Shown here piece by piece: positions 25,770 through 35,272 of a stretch of DNA of 64,000 nt. A program made the position numbers and the translations under genes. The stretch comes from Chitinophagales bacterium (GTDB taxonomy: Bacteria > Bacteroidota > Bacteroidia > Chitinophagales > Chitinophagaceae). Positions within the stretch are counted from its first letter, which is position 1. The number at the start of each line of letters is the position of its first letter. Location of the stretch: assembly GCA_020636505.1 (NCBI GenBank), contig JACJXR010000001.1, forward strand, positions 186,001-250,000. Reading direction: 5' to 3'. The notes below the pieces were generated by a model. It was not told where the DNA came from, did not search any database, and worked only from the letters and a program-made list of their open reading frames with translations.

Positions 25770-27914
25770 CTACTGAACTATTACTTTTTCTATCGCAAAG
25801 CCTTCCGCTTGTAAGAAGTACATACCCGCAGCAATGTTATCTGTGTTGATGCTGTTGGCATTTGCAAACGTAGTGATGACCTTACCGTTCACATCGTACA
25901 ATGAACCTGTAATCGTTGCACTGAAGTAAAGTTGACCTTTGTGCACCGGGTTAGGATACACGTTAAGTCTTGGCAACTCGTTGGCGATGTTGGCAACACC
26001 TGCAGGCTTCACCTTAACTTCAAAAACCGCTACTGTTCCGCTTATCTCATTTGCGGTCAACAAATAGTATTTACCATGAGGGTTGTCATCTTTATGCAGA
26101 AATTTCAAACCCTCAGGACCGTTATCTCCACCAAAGGCGGCAGTATCACGAGTGTTGATGTAATCAACAAAAACAGGAGAAGCAGGATTTGTAACATCAT
26201 ATATCATTACACCACCTATACGCTCCAAGCCGATGAAGGCATATGCGGTATCTCTTATCTTACCGATAACCACAGTCTCGGGTTCAGGACCTTTGTTATC
26301 ACTTCTGCCACGAGCGTCGTTATCGTCGTTGCTTGCGTTGAATATCTTACCCACTTTAGGGTCTGCCAAAGTTATCTGCTCAAGCTGGTCACCACTTTCA
26401 AAAACCGTATTTCCGTTTGTAGCGTTTATGATCGCAAAACCTCTTGAACCGTAGCTGTAAAGCACATCAAAATCATTATCGTTATCGGTATCTCCAAGGG
26501 ATGTTGTGATGTTCAACCTACCCATGCAATAATCTTCCTTGTATAGTGCTCCTTCAGGGAACTTCGTAGGGTCTAGCTTAAGGCTCTTGTCTTTTATTCT
26601 GGCCTCTTCGGCATATCCACCATAATCACGCGCATCACCTTCGTTGGCAACGATTGCATAGTTGGTTCCGTTTACTTGATATGTTGCTATCCCATCAGGT
26701 AGATACAATCCACGAACGGGCCAGTTGGCTATCAATGCTTCAGGGCTTCTGTCTGTTGCATCCAATCCATTACCTGCCACGCTATGGTCTTTGGTTCCCA
26801 ATGGAGCTATCAATGCCACTTTCTTATTTGGAATATCTATGATGGCCACAGCATTGTTCTCTTGTAGTGTTACCACAGCGGTATCTGATGTTGCGTTGAA
26901 TGCCAAGTATTCCGGCTCAAGGTCTTGCGCCAATGTAGGATTGTTGGCACCGAACACTCTTACACCTTGTGCTTTCAATATGTTTACTTGTCCGTTGAAA
27001 GATGTGAATGTAGCATGAGTGGCTGTAGCATTTGATACGCCGTTCTGCATATCTATGATTGTAATAGAACCCTCAGGGTCTACTGTGTATGCATCGTTCG
27101 GTTCACCTTCGTTTGCTGTCAACACATACTTGCCATCAGGAGTGAAGGCGATCATATCAGGTAGCATACCTGCCTTTACTTGCTTAAGGAAAGTACCGTT
27201 CACATCAAGGAAAACCACTGAACCGCTATCGGTTTTAGGATTTGCCTGAACAGCAACTGCAACTATACCATTCTTAACATCAACGGAGTTGATACCGCCG
27301 CCGTAAGTTGACATATCAACAGAGTCCACTTTTGTAGGTGCACTCGGTGTAGCGAAACTTAGTATCTGTAGTACATTCTTTTCAGAGTTAACCACAAATA
27401 TTCTGTTTGATGCGCTGTCGTAAGCAAGTATCTCGGCTGAAGAACCACTTGTAGGCATTGTATAACGTCCCAAGAAGTCCAACTCGATATTCTTCCTTGC
27501 AACAGGAACTTGGTAATCGTTGTCTTTTATATATACCACTGTATTCGCATCACCTATCGAACCGTTTGTAGCATTGGACAAACGAAGAGCGAAATACTCA
27601 GCTGCTTCGGAGGCAACATCGTTGATGATGGTTACATCTATATATTGTGTATCCGGATCGGGAGCAGTGGCGGCAAACGTCAATTTGTTTGTCACCAATG
27701 TTCTGTCGGCATTGTTTGCAGTACCGAAGTTGGTTACTATCGCAACATCAACAGTTGTCGGACTTGCGTTCTTGTTCTTAACAATAACGCCGATCTTCGC
27801 CGTACCAACGGCTTCGTCGAATACCAACACTTCGTCCATAACGTCGATATCCTGTGCTTGTACAGTTGACACACCTACCATTAAGGCAGAAAAAACAAGT
27901 AGCAATTTTCTCAT
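25770..27914 (-). CDS. Calx-beta/choice-of-anchor-I beta-propeller protein with T9SS sorting domain
   Basis: The 714-residue protein has a signal peptide (MRKLLLVFSALMVGVSTVQAQ), a Calx-beta domain (~20-130), a long propeller of the choice-of-anchor-I type (IPDMIAFTPDGKYVLTANEGEPND ~255, PEGLKFLHKDDNPHGKYYLLTANE ~605), and a T9SS type A C-terminal domain (LNVYPNPVHKGQLYF ... AIEKVIVQ). The propeller family is often labelled alkaline phosphatase or phytase-like, but I see no proven catalytic site. It should be a cell-surface protein. Start at 27914; an in-frame upstream start at 27983 adds 23 residues that spoil the signal. A weak 11-bp-period array lies upstream. Confidence 0.82.
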   Translation of the reverse strand: MRKLLLVFSALMVGVSTVQAQDIDVMDEVLVFDEAVGTAKIGVIVKNKNASPTTVDVAIVTNFGTANNADRTLVTNKLTFAATAPDPDTQYIDVTIINDVASEAAEYFALRLSNATNGSIGDANTVVYIKDNDYQVPVARKNIELDFLGRYTMPTSGSSAEILAYDSASNRIFVVNSEKNVLQILSFATPSAPTKVDSVDMSTYGGGINSVDVKNGIVAVAVQANPKTDSGSVVFLDVNGTFLKQVKAGMLPDMIAFTPDGKYVLTANEGEPNDAYTVDPEGSITIIDMQNGVSNATATHATFTSFNGQVNILKAQGVRVFGANNPTLAQDLEPEYLAFNATSDTAVVTLQENNAVAIIDIPNKKVALIAPLGTKDHSVAGNGLDATDRSPEALIANWPVRGLYLPDGIATYQVNGTNYAIVANEGDARDYGGYAEEARIKDKSLKLDPTKFPEGALYKEDYCMGRLNITTSLGDTDNDNDFDVLYSYGSRGFAIINATNGNTVFESGDQLEQITLADPKVGKIFNASNDDNDARGRSDNKGPEPETVVIGKIRDTAYAFIGLERIGGVMIYDVTNPASPVFVDYINTRDTAAFGGDNGPEGLKFLHKDDNPHGKYYLLTANEISGTVAVFEVKVKPAGVANIANELPRLNVYPNPVHKGQLYFSATITGSLYDVNGKVITTFANANSINTDNIAAGMYFLQAEGFAIEKVIVQ

Positions 27915-27998
27915 AGCTGTATATTTTTTTGCAAAGCAATACATTATATATACGCTTGCAGACCCTATTGAGAAAGTTGACACAAGCTTTATTTTTTC

Positions 27999-28038
27999 TT
28001 AACGGTAACATCAACTCAGAGTAATGTTTTCTTAACAC
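27999..28038. promoter_or_regulatory. Weak 11-bp-period repeats upstream of the choice-of-anchor-I gene
   Basis: On the minus strand, units GTGTTAA, ACATTAC, AGTTGAT and CCGTTAA occur at exact 11-bp steps, and an exact ATGTTAC lies out of register within them. The matches are poorer than in the two other arrays. Confidence 0.3.
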
Positions 28039-28068
28039 ACAAAAGGGCGCTGAATAATCAGCACCCTT
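28039..28068 (-). terminator. Terminator of the small basic secreted protein gene
   Basis: Minus-strand AAGGGTGCTGA pairs with TCAGCGCCCTT (one G-U pair) around a 4-base loop and is followed by TTTTGTG. Confidence 0.75.
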
Positions 28069-28092
28069 AACCTATACCCCTAACCTATTATT

Positions 28093-28398
28093 TTATCTGC
28101 AGCCTCTTGTTCGGCCGTTGTGTTTCAGTCTATAGACATTGGCATTCATCCGATGCTTCGTCCTGTTGATGACCACACGTTCGTTTCTTGTGATACGACC
28201 GTCGGCCATGGCCACACGTTTCATATTCTTCAGTTGATGTTGTTGCGCTCGCAACCTCATCGCCTCACCTTTGGTCAATTGGCCTGTACGTACGCCGTGT
28301 GTTATCTTTTTGCCGTTATTGCCGTGCGGATGCGCTTCCGCTGTTTGCACCCCTAAGAACAATGCCACAACCGCTGTTATCATCATTACCTTTTTCAT
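28093..28398 (-). CDS. Small basic secreted protein with a GxxTGxLTxGEAxxL repeat-like motif
   Basis: The 101-residue protein has a signal peptide (MKKVMMITAVVALFLGVQTAEA), a His/Gly-rich stretch, then HGVRTGQLTKGEAMRLRAQQ and MADGRITRNERVVINRTKHRMNANVYRLKHN. The two halves look like imperfect repeats with a DG-x-[IL]-T-x-x-E turn, recalling EF-hand-like helix-loop-helix units in small secreted proteins of several phyla. It is strongly basic. Function is unknown. It is monocistronic, with its own terminator. Confidence 0.75.
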   Translation of the reverse strand: MKKVMMITAVVALFLGVQTAEAHPHGNNGKKITHGVRTGQLTKGEAMRLRAQQHQLKNMKRVAMADGRITRNERVVINRTKHRMNANVYRLKHNGRTRGCR

Positions 28399-28470
28399 AT
28401 GCTATGTTGTTTGGTTCAATTTATAGACCCTGCAACAAAACCTTCGTTTAATGCACGACTGTTAAACAAA

Positions 28471-28499
28471 ACAAAAAGCTCCGGTAGAAAACCGGAGCT
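28471..28499 (-). terminator. Terminator at the end of the dcw cluster
   Basis: AGCTCCGGT and ACCGGAGCT form a perfect 9-bp stem with a 4-base loop, followed on the minus strand by a T-run, 32 bp after the ftsZ stop codon. Confidence 0.88.
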
Positions 28500-28531
28500 G
28501 TTGCAATATGAAGTATAACAAAAGAGACTTA

Positions 28532-30229
28532 TTAATCCGGCTTCTTGCCGTCTAGGAAAGTATTGATACTTCTCAGGTCTGCTTCGTCGTTGTCCTTTTT
28601 GTCGTTCACACTCACAGTGTAACCACTGTAAAAGGTATCCTTCGACGCCACATTCTCATTGTCGATGTTCATGTTCTTTCTTACATAAGCGGGAACATTC
28701 TCAATATCATCTGTACTTTCTTCTGCTTTTATATTGAAGCTCATTTTCCTTAACCTTTCGGCACGCTCTTCAAGAGCACGTTTTTGTTCCTCGAATATGC
28801 GCTTCTCTTCCAACTCTCTTTCAGACATTTCGCGCTTTGGAGCTTCGAATACTACCGTCGGAGCCGGTTCGGGTTGAGCTTCTTGTTGCTCAACGACATC
28901 TTCCACCAACTCATTCTTTATAACCAATTGCAATCCGTCATCTTTCATTTCAGGCTCGCTAACCGTCTCTTCTTCCTCTTGCTCTTCGTGCTGCTCATCA
29001 GGCATTACTAGCCTCATGGTTTCCTTCTCAGGTTGTGGCTCGTTGCTAACAGGGAACGAAGGCTTGGCATCTATCACCACAGGGCCTGTTCTTTCTTCAG
29101 GCTTATGTTCTTCCACCAATTTAGGTGCGAACAGATCTTCCTTAGGTGTTTCAACCTTTTGTTCAGGAGTTTCGGTCTTTGCTTCAGGAGTGGTAGGCTG
29201 GCCCAAAGTCATCACTATTTTTTCAGGCTCATTGCTGCGAGCAGGCATTTCGGTATCTATATCTTTATGACTGAAACCTGTTGCAATGATCGTAACGGCT
29301 ATCTTCTCTTCAAGATTCGGGTCATGTCCCATACCTAGGATAACATCACAATCATCGCCTGCTTGTTGTTGCACAAAAGCTTGTATTGCTTCGGCTTCAT
29401 CCATCGTATGTTCAAATTCGCCTGCGGCAGATGTGATGTTCAACAGTATCCATTTTGCTCCTTTGATATCACTATCGTTCAATAATGGTGAGTTCAATGC
29501 TTCTTCCACCGCTTCCAATGCACGATTTTCACCGGCTACTTCCGCACTACCCAATATGGCTACGCCACCACTCTTCATAACCGTACATACATCCGCGAAG
29601 TCAACGTTTATCTGACCGGTTGTGTTTATTACATCTGTGATACATTTTGCTGCGGTCGACAATACATTGTCCGCCTGCGCAAACGCTTTGGTGAACGGTA
29701 GGTTACCATATTGCTGACGCAACTTATCGTTGGAGATGATAAGTATCGTGTCCACATTGTCGCGCATACGGTCGATACCTTCTTGCGCTTGTTTCATTCT
29801 CTTTCTTCCCTCGTAAGAGAACGGAGTGGTTACGATACCTACGGTAAGTATGCCGAGGTCTTTACATATTTTGGCAACCACAGGTGCACCACCTGTACCT
29901 GTACCACCACCCATGCCGGCTGTAATGAAAGCCATGCGGGTGTTTACTTCCAGTATTTTTGAAATATCATCAAAGCTCTCTTCACATGCCTGCTTACCTA
30001 TCTCAGGATTGGCTCCTGCACCCAGCCCTTGTGTCAAGTGTGGCCCCAACTGTACTTTGTTGTGTACCGGGCTTAGGGTTAGTGCTTGAGAATCTGTGTT
30101 ACAAACAATGAAGTCTACGCCCTCTATACCAAGAGTGTGCATGTAGTTGACGGCGTTGCTTCCGCCTCCACCTACACCTATCACCTTGATGATAGACGAC
30201 TGATTTTTGGGAATTTCAAAATGTATCAT
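28532..30229 (-). CDS. ftsZ: Cell division GTPase FtsZ
   Basis: The 565-residue protein polymerises into the Z ring. The GTPase core (1-~320) has GVGGGGSNAVNYM, the tubulin signature GGGTGTGGAP (~108) and the T7-loop region NVDFADV (~205). A long acidic, Pro/Glu-rich linker (~325-520) follows, then a conserved-tail-like NVPAYVRKN about 40 residues before the end, and a further unusual C-terminal stretch. The long linker is common in Bacteroidota. It is the last gene of the dcw cluster, 65 bp after ftsA. Confidence 0.97.
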   Translation of the reverse strand: MIHFEIPKNQSSIIKVIGVGGGGSNAVNYMHTLGIEGVDFIVCNTDSQALTLSPVHNKVQLGPHLTQGLGAGANPEIGKQACEESFDDISKILEVNTRMAFITAGMGGGTGTGGAPVVAKICKDLGILTVGIVTTPFSYEGRKRMKQAQEGIDRMRDNVDTILIISNDKLRQQYGNLPFTKAFAQADNVLSTAAKCITDVINTTGQINVDFADVCTVMKSGGVAILGSAEVAGENRALEAVEEALNSPLLNDSDIKGAKWILLNITSAAGEFEHTMDEAEAIQAFVQQQAGDDCDVILGMGHDPNLEEKIAVTIIATGFSHKDIDTEMPARSNEPEKIVMTLGQPTTPEAKTETPEQKVETPKEDLFAPKLVEEHKPEERTGPVVIDAKPSFPVSNEPQPEKETMRLVMPDEQHEEQEEEETVSEPEMKDDGLQLVIKNELVEDVVEQQEAQPEPAPTVVFEAPKREMSERELEEKRIFEEQKRALEERAERLRKMSFNIKAEESTDDIENVPAYVRKNMNIDNENVASKDTFYSGYTVSVNDKKDNDEADLRSINTFLDGKKPD

Positions 30230-30294
30230 ACGATTATAGTTTTATTGGGGTTAGTAATGAACAGTCCTGATTTTTATTGTTTAAGTATCTATTG

Positions 30295-31662
30295 TTATTC
30301 CATTTCTTCATCTTCCACTTCTTCAAACAGGCTCATGAATTTTCCTTTAAGCCCGTCGAACAGTTTTTTCATTTTCTCCGAACGTTTGTTTTGCTTATCA
30401 TCCGTAAGCTCCTCTTCCTGCTGCAATTCATCGTCATCAGTTTCCGCAACTGCTTGCGATATATAATTACCTCCGTCTCCGACGAATTTCATCTTACCGT
30501 TCTCAAAGTCATGATAACCTCTTAGTATCAAACCGATACAGGTAGAGTACATCGGGTTCATCAATTTGTCCGCATATCCACCTGCAAGGTGTTCGTTGGG
30601 ATAACCTATCCTTGCGCCCAAACCGGTAACGTACTCGGTCAGTTGGATGATGTGTTTCAACTGCGAACCACCGCCTGTCAAGATGATACCACCGTATAGT
30701 TTCTTGTCTAAACCTATTTGTTTCAGATGGTACAGCACATAGTCCAATATCTCTTGTGTACGAGCTTGAATAATGTGTGCCAAGTTCTTCGCTGATATTT
30801 CCTTCGCAGGCAATCCACGTAACCCGGGTATGGTGATGTATGCATTGTCGTTTGCTTCTGCAGCAAGTGCCATACCGAACTGAACTTTCATTTGTTCTGC
30901 CTGCGCACGCAATACACCCAAACCACTGCGTATATCGTTGGTGATGTTTACACCTGCATACGGTATCACTGCGGTATGCTTCAGAATACCATCGTAGAAT
31001 ACAGCCATGTCGGTTGTACCACCACCTATATCAACTATGGCTACACCTGCTTCAAGGTCTTCATCGTTCATAACGGCTGCGGCAGATGCCAACGGTTGCA
31101 ATACAAGGTCGCGCGTAACAAGTGCCGCCTTGTCCACACAACGCTTAATGTTTCTGATGGCGTTTCTGTCACCGGTGATGATGTGGAAGTTGGCTCCTAT
31201 CTTAACTCCGTTCATACCTATCGGCTCCAACACATTTGGCGTGCTGTCTACCACAAAGTCTTGAGGCACGATGTCTATTATCTGGTCGCCAGCCGGAATG
31301 TATGTTTTGTATTGGTCACGCACCAACAAGTCGATGTCTTCTTTATTGATGACATCGTCGGCATTGACGCGTACACGATCGCCACGGGTTTGCATACTCT
31401 TGATGTGCTGCCCCGCGATACCCACATACACCTCGTTTATCTCAAGGTCGGGGTTCGACTCCAAGCATTTCTTCACAGCCTGTTCGATAGACTGGATACA
31501 CTGCTCTATATTCATCACCACACCGTGGCTCACACCTGCGGATTCGACCTTGCCGAAACCCAGTATCTCCAGTTTTCCAAACTCGTTTTTTCTGCCCGCA
31601 ATAGCTACAACTTTGGTAGTTCCGATGTCGAGGCCGACGATTATAGGCTGTTTAGTACTCAT
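30295..31662 (-). CDS. ftsA: Cell division protein FtsA
   Basis: The 455-residue actin-fold ATPase tethers FtsZ to the membrane. It shows IVGLDIGTTKVVAIAG at the N-terminus, the SHMA-type 1C subdomain (~85-165), the phosphate-2 motif VAIVDIGGGTTDMAVF (~203) and the adenosine motif GGIILTGGGSQLKHI (~325). The C-terminus is charged and carries a short KKLFDGLKGKFMSLFEE helix, probably the membrane-targeting amphipathic helix. It lies between ftsQ and ftsZ. Confidence 0.97.
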   Translation of the reverse strand: MSTKQPIIVGLDIGTTKVVAIAGRKNEFGKLEILGFGKVESAGVSHGVVMNIEQCIQSIEQAVKKCLESNPDLEINEVYVGIAGQHIKSMQTRGDRVRVNADDVINKEDIDLLVRDQYKTYIPAGDQIIDIVPQDFVVDSTPNVLEPIGMNGVKIGANFHIITGDRNAIRNIKRCVDKAALVTRDLVLQPLASAAAVMNDEDLEAGVAIVDIGGGTTDMAVFYDGILKHTAVIPYAGVNITNDIRSGLGVLRAQAEQMKVQFGMALAAEANDNAYITIPGLRGLPAKEISAKNLAHIIQARTQEILDYVLYHLKQIGLDKKLYGGIILTGGGSQLKHIIQLTEYVTGLGARIGYPNEHLAGGYADKLMNPMYSTCIGLILRGYHDFENGKMKFVGDGGNYISQAVAETDDDELQQEEELTDDKQNKRSEKMKKLFDGLKGKFMSLFEEVEDEEME

Positions 31663-31685
31663 ATTGCCTTGGTTTTCTTTATTTA

Positions 31686-32804
31686 TTAATTACCGTTTCC
31701 GGCATAGATGTATTTCGGTTTTTCAGGTTTTGAAGGCTCCTCGTTTTTTTCTTTGCGAGGTTGCTCCTTCGGTTTTTCTGTCGTTTGCTTTGCTTGTGTT
31801 TTTACAGGTGTTTCAGGTTCGGCTTTCGCCAATGCTTGGTTTTGTTCGGGTTGGGGTTGTACCGCTTGCACTACAACTGCACTCTGCTCGGTTGTGGCGG
31901 TAGCCGTATCCTTTGGTTCGGTTTTCACGATGGTATTGGTCACCGTCATTTGTCTTACCGGTTGTCCCAATATGCTGTTCACCCAGTTGATACGTTTTAT
32001 CACTTTATCTTCCGGCATATTCCAATCAAGCCCCGGCGATGCCACCAACTGTCCGTCAAAACTCACATCGATAAGGTCGTACTTATCCCATCCCACTTCG
32101 TTCAGCACCTTTTTATAAAAAGCCAACAGATGGTCAAACTTTTCATCCAATTTATTCGCATCACCCAACACTATACGCTGCTCACCCAATACAGGCACTA
32201 TTTCAAATTGCATATTGTCCAACACTACTACTTGCGACACTTGCGCTCTCCAGAAAGGGTCTTTCTGTATATAGCTCACCACCGACAGTATCTGCGACTT
32301 CATACTCTTGGCTGCACTGTCATCGTTCAACAATACAGGTGCATTCGTCACCACCATAGAATAATGGTTGTACTTCGACGATAAAGGCATCGCCTTCATT
32401 TGCCTGTCCAAATAATATGTGCCACCTTCCTTATCGAATATCCTTACAATAGGCACCCTTTGCTTCACCGATGCATACATATGCTGCTCGTTGTCTATGT
32501 ACACCTGTGCGTCTTCCACCCAAGGGTTGGCACTCAACACGGTTTCCATTTTCTTCACATTCAGTTTTGCCAAAGGAGCTTTACCGTTGTCTGTCACATT
32601 CTCCTGATTCAGCAGGTCTTTTATTTCAACCTCCGTAACAAAACCAAGGTCCTTGTTCTCTATATCTATCGATATGTCTTTAAGCGTCCTTTGTCTTTGC
32701 AATTTTGTGGCGCTCGTAACAGCCAACACACATGCTACCGACAGCACTATTGTAAACAGTGTCTGCATGATCTTGCGAGCTGATATTTTACGTTTGATAC
32801 TCAC
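31686..32804 (-). CDS. ftsQ: Cell division protein FtsQ/DivIB
   Basis: The 372-residue protein has a basic N-terminus, one transmembrane segment (~14-30), a POTRA-like region (LKDISIDIENKDLGFVTEVEIKDLLNQ) and the FtsQ beta domain with WVEDAQVYIDNEQHMYASVKQRVPIVRIF. From ~290 it ends in a Gln/Pro/Lys-rich disordered tail. It recruits later division proteins in the periplasm. The start is GTG, immediately after the murC stop codon. Confidence 0.92.
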   Translation of the reverse strand: MSIKRKISARKIMQTLFTIVLSVACVLAVTSATKLQRQRTLKDISIDIENKDLGFVTEVEIKDLLNQENVTDNGKAPLAKLNVKKMETVLSANPWVEDAQVYIDNEQHMYASVKQRVPIVRIFDKEGGTYYLDRQMKAMPLSSKYNHYSMVVTNAPVLLNDDSAAKSMKSQILSVVSYIQKDPFWRAQVSQVVVLDNMQFEIVPVLGEQRIVLGDANKLDEKFDHLLAFYKKVLNEVGWDKYDLIDVSFDGQLVASPGLDWNMPEDKVIKRINWVNSILGQPVRQMTVTNTIVKTEPKDTATATTEQSAVVVQAVQPQPEQNQALAKAEPETPVKTQAKQTTEKPKEQPRKEKNEEPSKPEKPKYIYAGNGN

Positions 32805-34163
32805 TTATTTGCTTTCTATTATCTCTTTTATCGGTGTTACCAATTTGTCTATATCACCTGCTCCCGCAGTTATGAACAACTCCAACGGAGCCACACTTGC
32901 ATATTCCAACAACCCTTCCTTTGACAGTATCGTGCAGTTGGGGTTGGCCATTTTCTCTTTTATCATTTCAGATGTCACACCTTCTATCGGTTCTTCACGT
33001 GCCGGGTATATATCCAACAGTATCACCTCATCCGCCATATCCAAACTGTGCGCAAAGCCGTCCGCCAAGTCTCTTGTTCTTGAATACAAGTGCGGTTGAA
33101 ACACCACCACACACCTCTTATCACTAAACAAAAGCTTTGCACTTTTTATCAATGCATGCAACTCTTCGGGATGATGCGCGTAGTCGTCCACATATACCGT
33201 CTTATCGGTCTTCACCACATACTCGAACCTCCGCTTCACTCCTCTGAAACCCGCCAATGCTTGTATCACTCTTTGTTGGTCCAACTCCATCAGGTTGGTT
33301 ACAGCTATTGCACCGATGGCATTCTCCACATTGTGCATACCACCCATATCCAACCGATAACCTCCTGTTCGTTCACCTTTGTAAAAAACATCAAACACAT
33401 AACCGCCATCATTCATCATGATGTTATCGCCATACACATCCGCAGCATCGTTTTGCATGCTGTATGTCAATATATGCTTGGCTGTTATCTCATGGCCTCT
33501 CTTCAAACCGTGTTTGGCTATCAGTGTTCCGTTTTGTTTTATGTTCTTCGTATAGTCGATGTACGCTTGCTCCATTCCTTCCACCGTACCGTATATATCC
33601 AAGTGGTCTGCGTCCATTGCCGTAAGCAGCGCCACATCGGGTTTCAACTTCAAAAAGCTCCTATCATACTCATCGGCTTCTATCACTGCGGTATTCGCTT
33701 TACTGCTCCAGTAGTTGGTATCATAGTTTACCGACACACCTCCTAAGAAAGCATTGCAGCCGACACCTGCTTCGCGCAACAGATAACTTATCATGGTGGT
33801 CATGGTGGTTTTACCATGAGTGCCTGCGATGGTTATGGCGAACATATGCTCTGTTATCCATTGCAACACATCGCTGCGCTTATAAACCGGATAGTTGTTA
33901 TCCTTGTACCAATTCAATTCTTTATGCCCCACAGGAATAGCCGGCGTATACACCACCAATTCCGCATCCTTATCCAATAGCGAAGTGTCATCATCGTAAT
34001 GCACTTCTATTCCTTCGGCGACAAGTTTTTTCGTCAATGGTGTTTCTGTACGGTCATAGCCGCGAACATCCGTACCTCTTTGTGAAAAGAAGCGAGCCAA
34101 GGCACTCATACCGATGCCTCCTATTCCGATGAAGTATACCCGTTTTAGATGTTCAACATTCAT
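32805..34163 (-). CDS. murC: UDP-N-acetylmuramate--L-alanine ligase
   Basis: The 452-residue Mur ligase adds L-Ala to UDP-MurNAc. It has the N-terminal GIGGIGMSALARFF (~13), the ATP-binding AGTHGKTTMTTM (~113), the central DADHLDIYG segment and the C-terminal VYVDDYAHHPEELHALI (~335) with RTRDLADGF. It abuts ftsQ and follows murG by 4 bp. Confidence 0.97.
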   Translation of the reverse strand: MNVEHLKRVYFIGIGGIGMSALARFFSQRGTDVRGYDRTETPLTKKLVAEGIEVHYDDDTSLLDKDAELVVYTPAIPVGHKELNWYKDNNYPVYKRSDVLQWITEHMFAITIAGTHGKTTMTTMISYLLREAGVGCNAFLGGVSVNYDTNYWSSKANTAVIEADEYDRSFLKLKPDVALLTAMDADHLDIYGTVEGMEQAYIDYTKNIKQNGTLIAKHGLKRGHEITAKHILTYSMQNDAADVYGDNIMMNDGGYVFDVFYKGERTGGYRLDMGGMHNVENAIGAIAVTNLMELDQQRVIQALAGFRGVKRRFEYVVKTDKTVYVDDYAHHPEELHALIKSAKLLFSDKRCVVVFQPHLYSRTRDLADGFAHSLDMADEVILLDIYPAREEPIEGVTSEMIKEKMANPNCTILSKEGLLEYASVAPLELFITAGAGDIDKLVTPIKEIIESK

Positions 34164-34167
34164 TGTC

Positions 34168-35271
34168 TCAATTCTTGTTCGCTATCTCTATTATTTTGTT
34201 TGCAATTCTTTCGTCTGCGTCTTTTATCGCCAATGTCTTCAGGTTCTTGCTCATCAACTCCTGCATGGCGGTATCTTTCAACAGTTTTTTCAATTTTATA
34301 GCCAGCTCTGATTTCGCATCGCTGTTCCTCACCATCATTGCGGCATTGTGTTCTACCAATGCTATTGCATTGCTTGTTTGATGGTCTTCGGCTGCGGTAG
34401 GCAACGGCACGAATATCACCGGCTTTGCCACTATGCACAGTTCCGCTATCGCCAATGCGCCTGCTCTGGATATCATCACATCAGCTGCAGCATATGCATA
34501 GTCCATATCTTTTATGAACTCGAACACTTTCACTCTATCCGCAAACTCTGCTGCTCTTGCTCTTGCTTGCTCGTAATAAAGTTTACCTGTCTGCCATACC
34601 ACCTGCACTCCTTCTTCCAATATCTGCTCAAGCTGCATATCGATGGCCTCGTTGATACCCTTGGCACCAAGGCTGCCACCCACTATCAATATCGTTTTCT
34701 TGGTTGCATCCAACTGCAACTTGTTTTGTCCTTCTTCTCTTGTCAACACCGACTGCGCGATCTTCGCACGAACCGGGTTTCCCGTGAATATTATTTTCTC
34801 TTTCGGGAAGAAGCGCTCCATATGATCGTATCCCACACACACCGCTTTCGCTTTCTTACCCAGTATTTTATTACTCTTGCCCGCATACGAGTTCTGCTCT
34901 TGTATAAGCGTAGGTATACCCTTGCCCTGTGCTGCGTACAACACCGGAAAGCTCGCATAACCGCCCACGCCTATCACGGCATCCGGTTGAAACGATTTTA
35001 GTATACTTCTCGCCTGCATATGGCTCTTTATTATTTTAAAAGGCAATGCCAGATTTTTCAACATATTGCTTCTGTTGAAGCCCGCTATATCCAACCCCAC
35101 TATTTCAAATCCTTCCTGCGGCACTTTCTCCATCTCCATCTTTCCATTCGCACCAACAAACAACAGCTCCGCCTCTTCATTCAGCTTCTTCAACGCATGG
35201 CCTATCGCCACTGCGGGAAAAATATGCCCTCCTGTTCCTCCTCCTGCTATTATCACTTTCAACTTTCCCAT
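34168..35271 (-). CDS. murG: UDP-GlcNAc:undecaprenyl-PP-MurNAc-pentapeptide GlcNAc transferase
   Basis: The 367-residue GT28 enzyme converts lipid I to lipid II at the inner membrane face. It has the N-terminal AGGGTGGHIFPAVAIG (~10), IGVGGYASFPVLYAA (~98) and the C-terminal ILIVGGSLGAKGINEA (~188) and SRAGALAIAELCIVAKPVIFVPLPTAAEDHQ (~263) motifs. Confidence 0.97.
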   Translation of the reverse strand: MGKLKVIIAGGGTGGHIFPAVAIGHALKKLNEEAELLFVGANGKMEMEKVPQEGFEIVGLDIAGFNRSNMLKNLALPFKIIKSHMQARSILKSFQPDAVIGVGGYASFPVLYAAQGKGIPTLIQEQNSYAGKSNKILGKKAKAVCVGYDHMERFFPKEKIIFTGNPVRAKIAQSVLTREEGQNKLQLDATKKTILIVGGSLGAKGINEAIDMQLEQILEEGVQVVWQTGKLYYEQARARAAEFADRVKVFEFIKDMDYAYAAADVMISRAGALAIAELCIVAKPVIFVPLPTAAEDHQTSNAIALVEHNAAMMVRNSDAKSELAIKLKKLLKDTAMQELMSKNLKTLAIKDADERIANKIIEIANKN

Positions 35272-35272
35272 C

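Noticed and set aside
661..27914. Long open frames on the opposite strand of the beta-helix, PhoX-like and propeller genes
   Set aside because: They lack signals and known motifs and mirror the codon pattern of the real genes.
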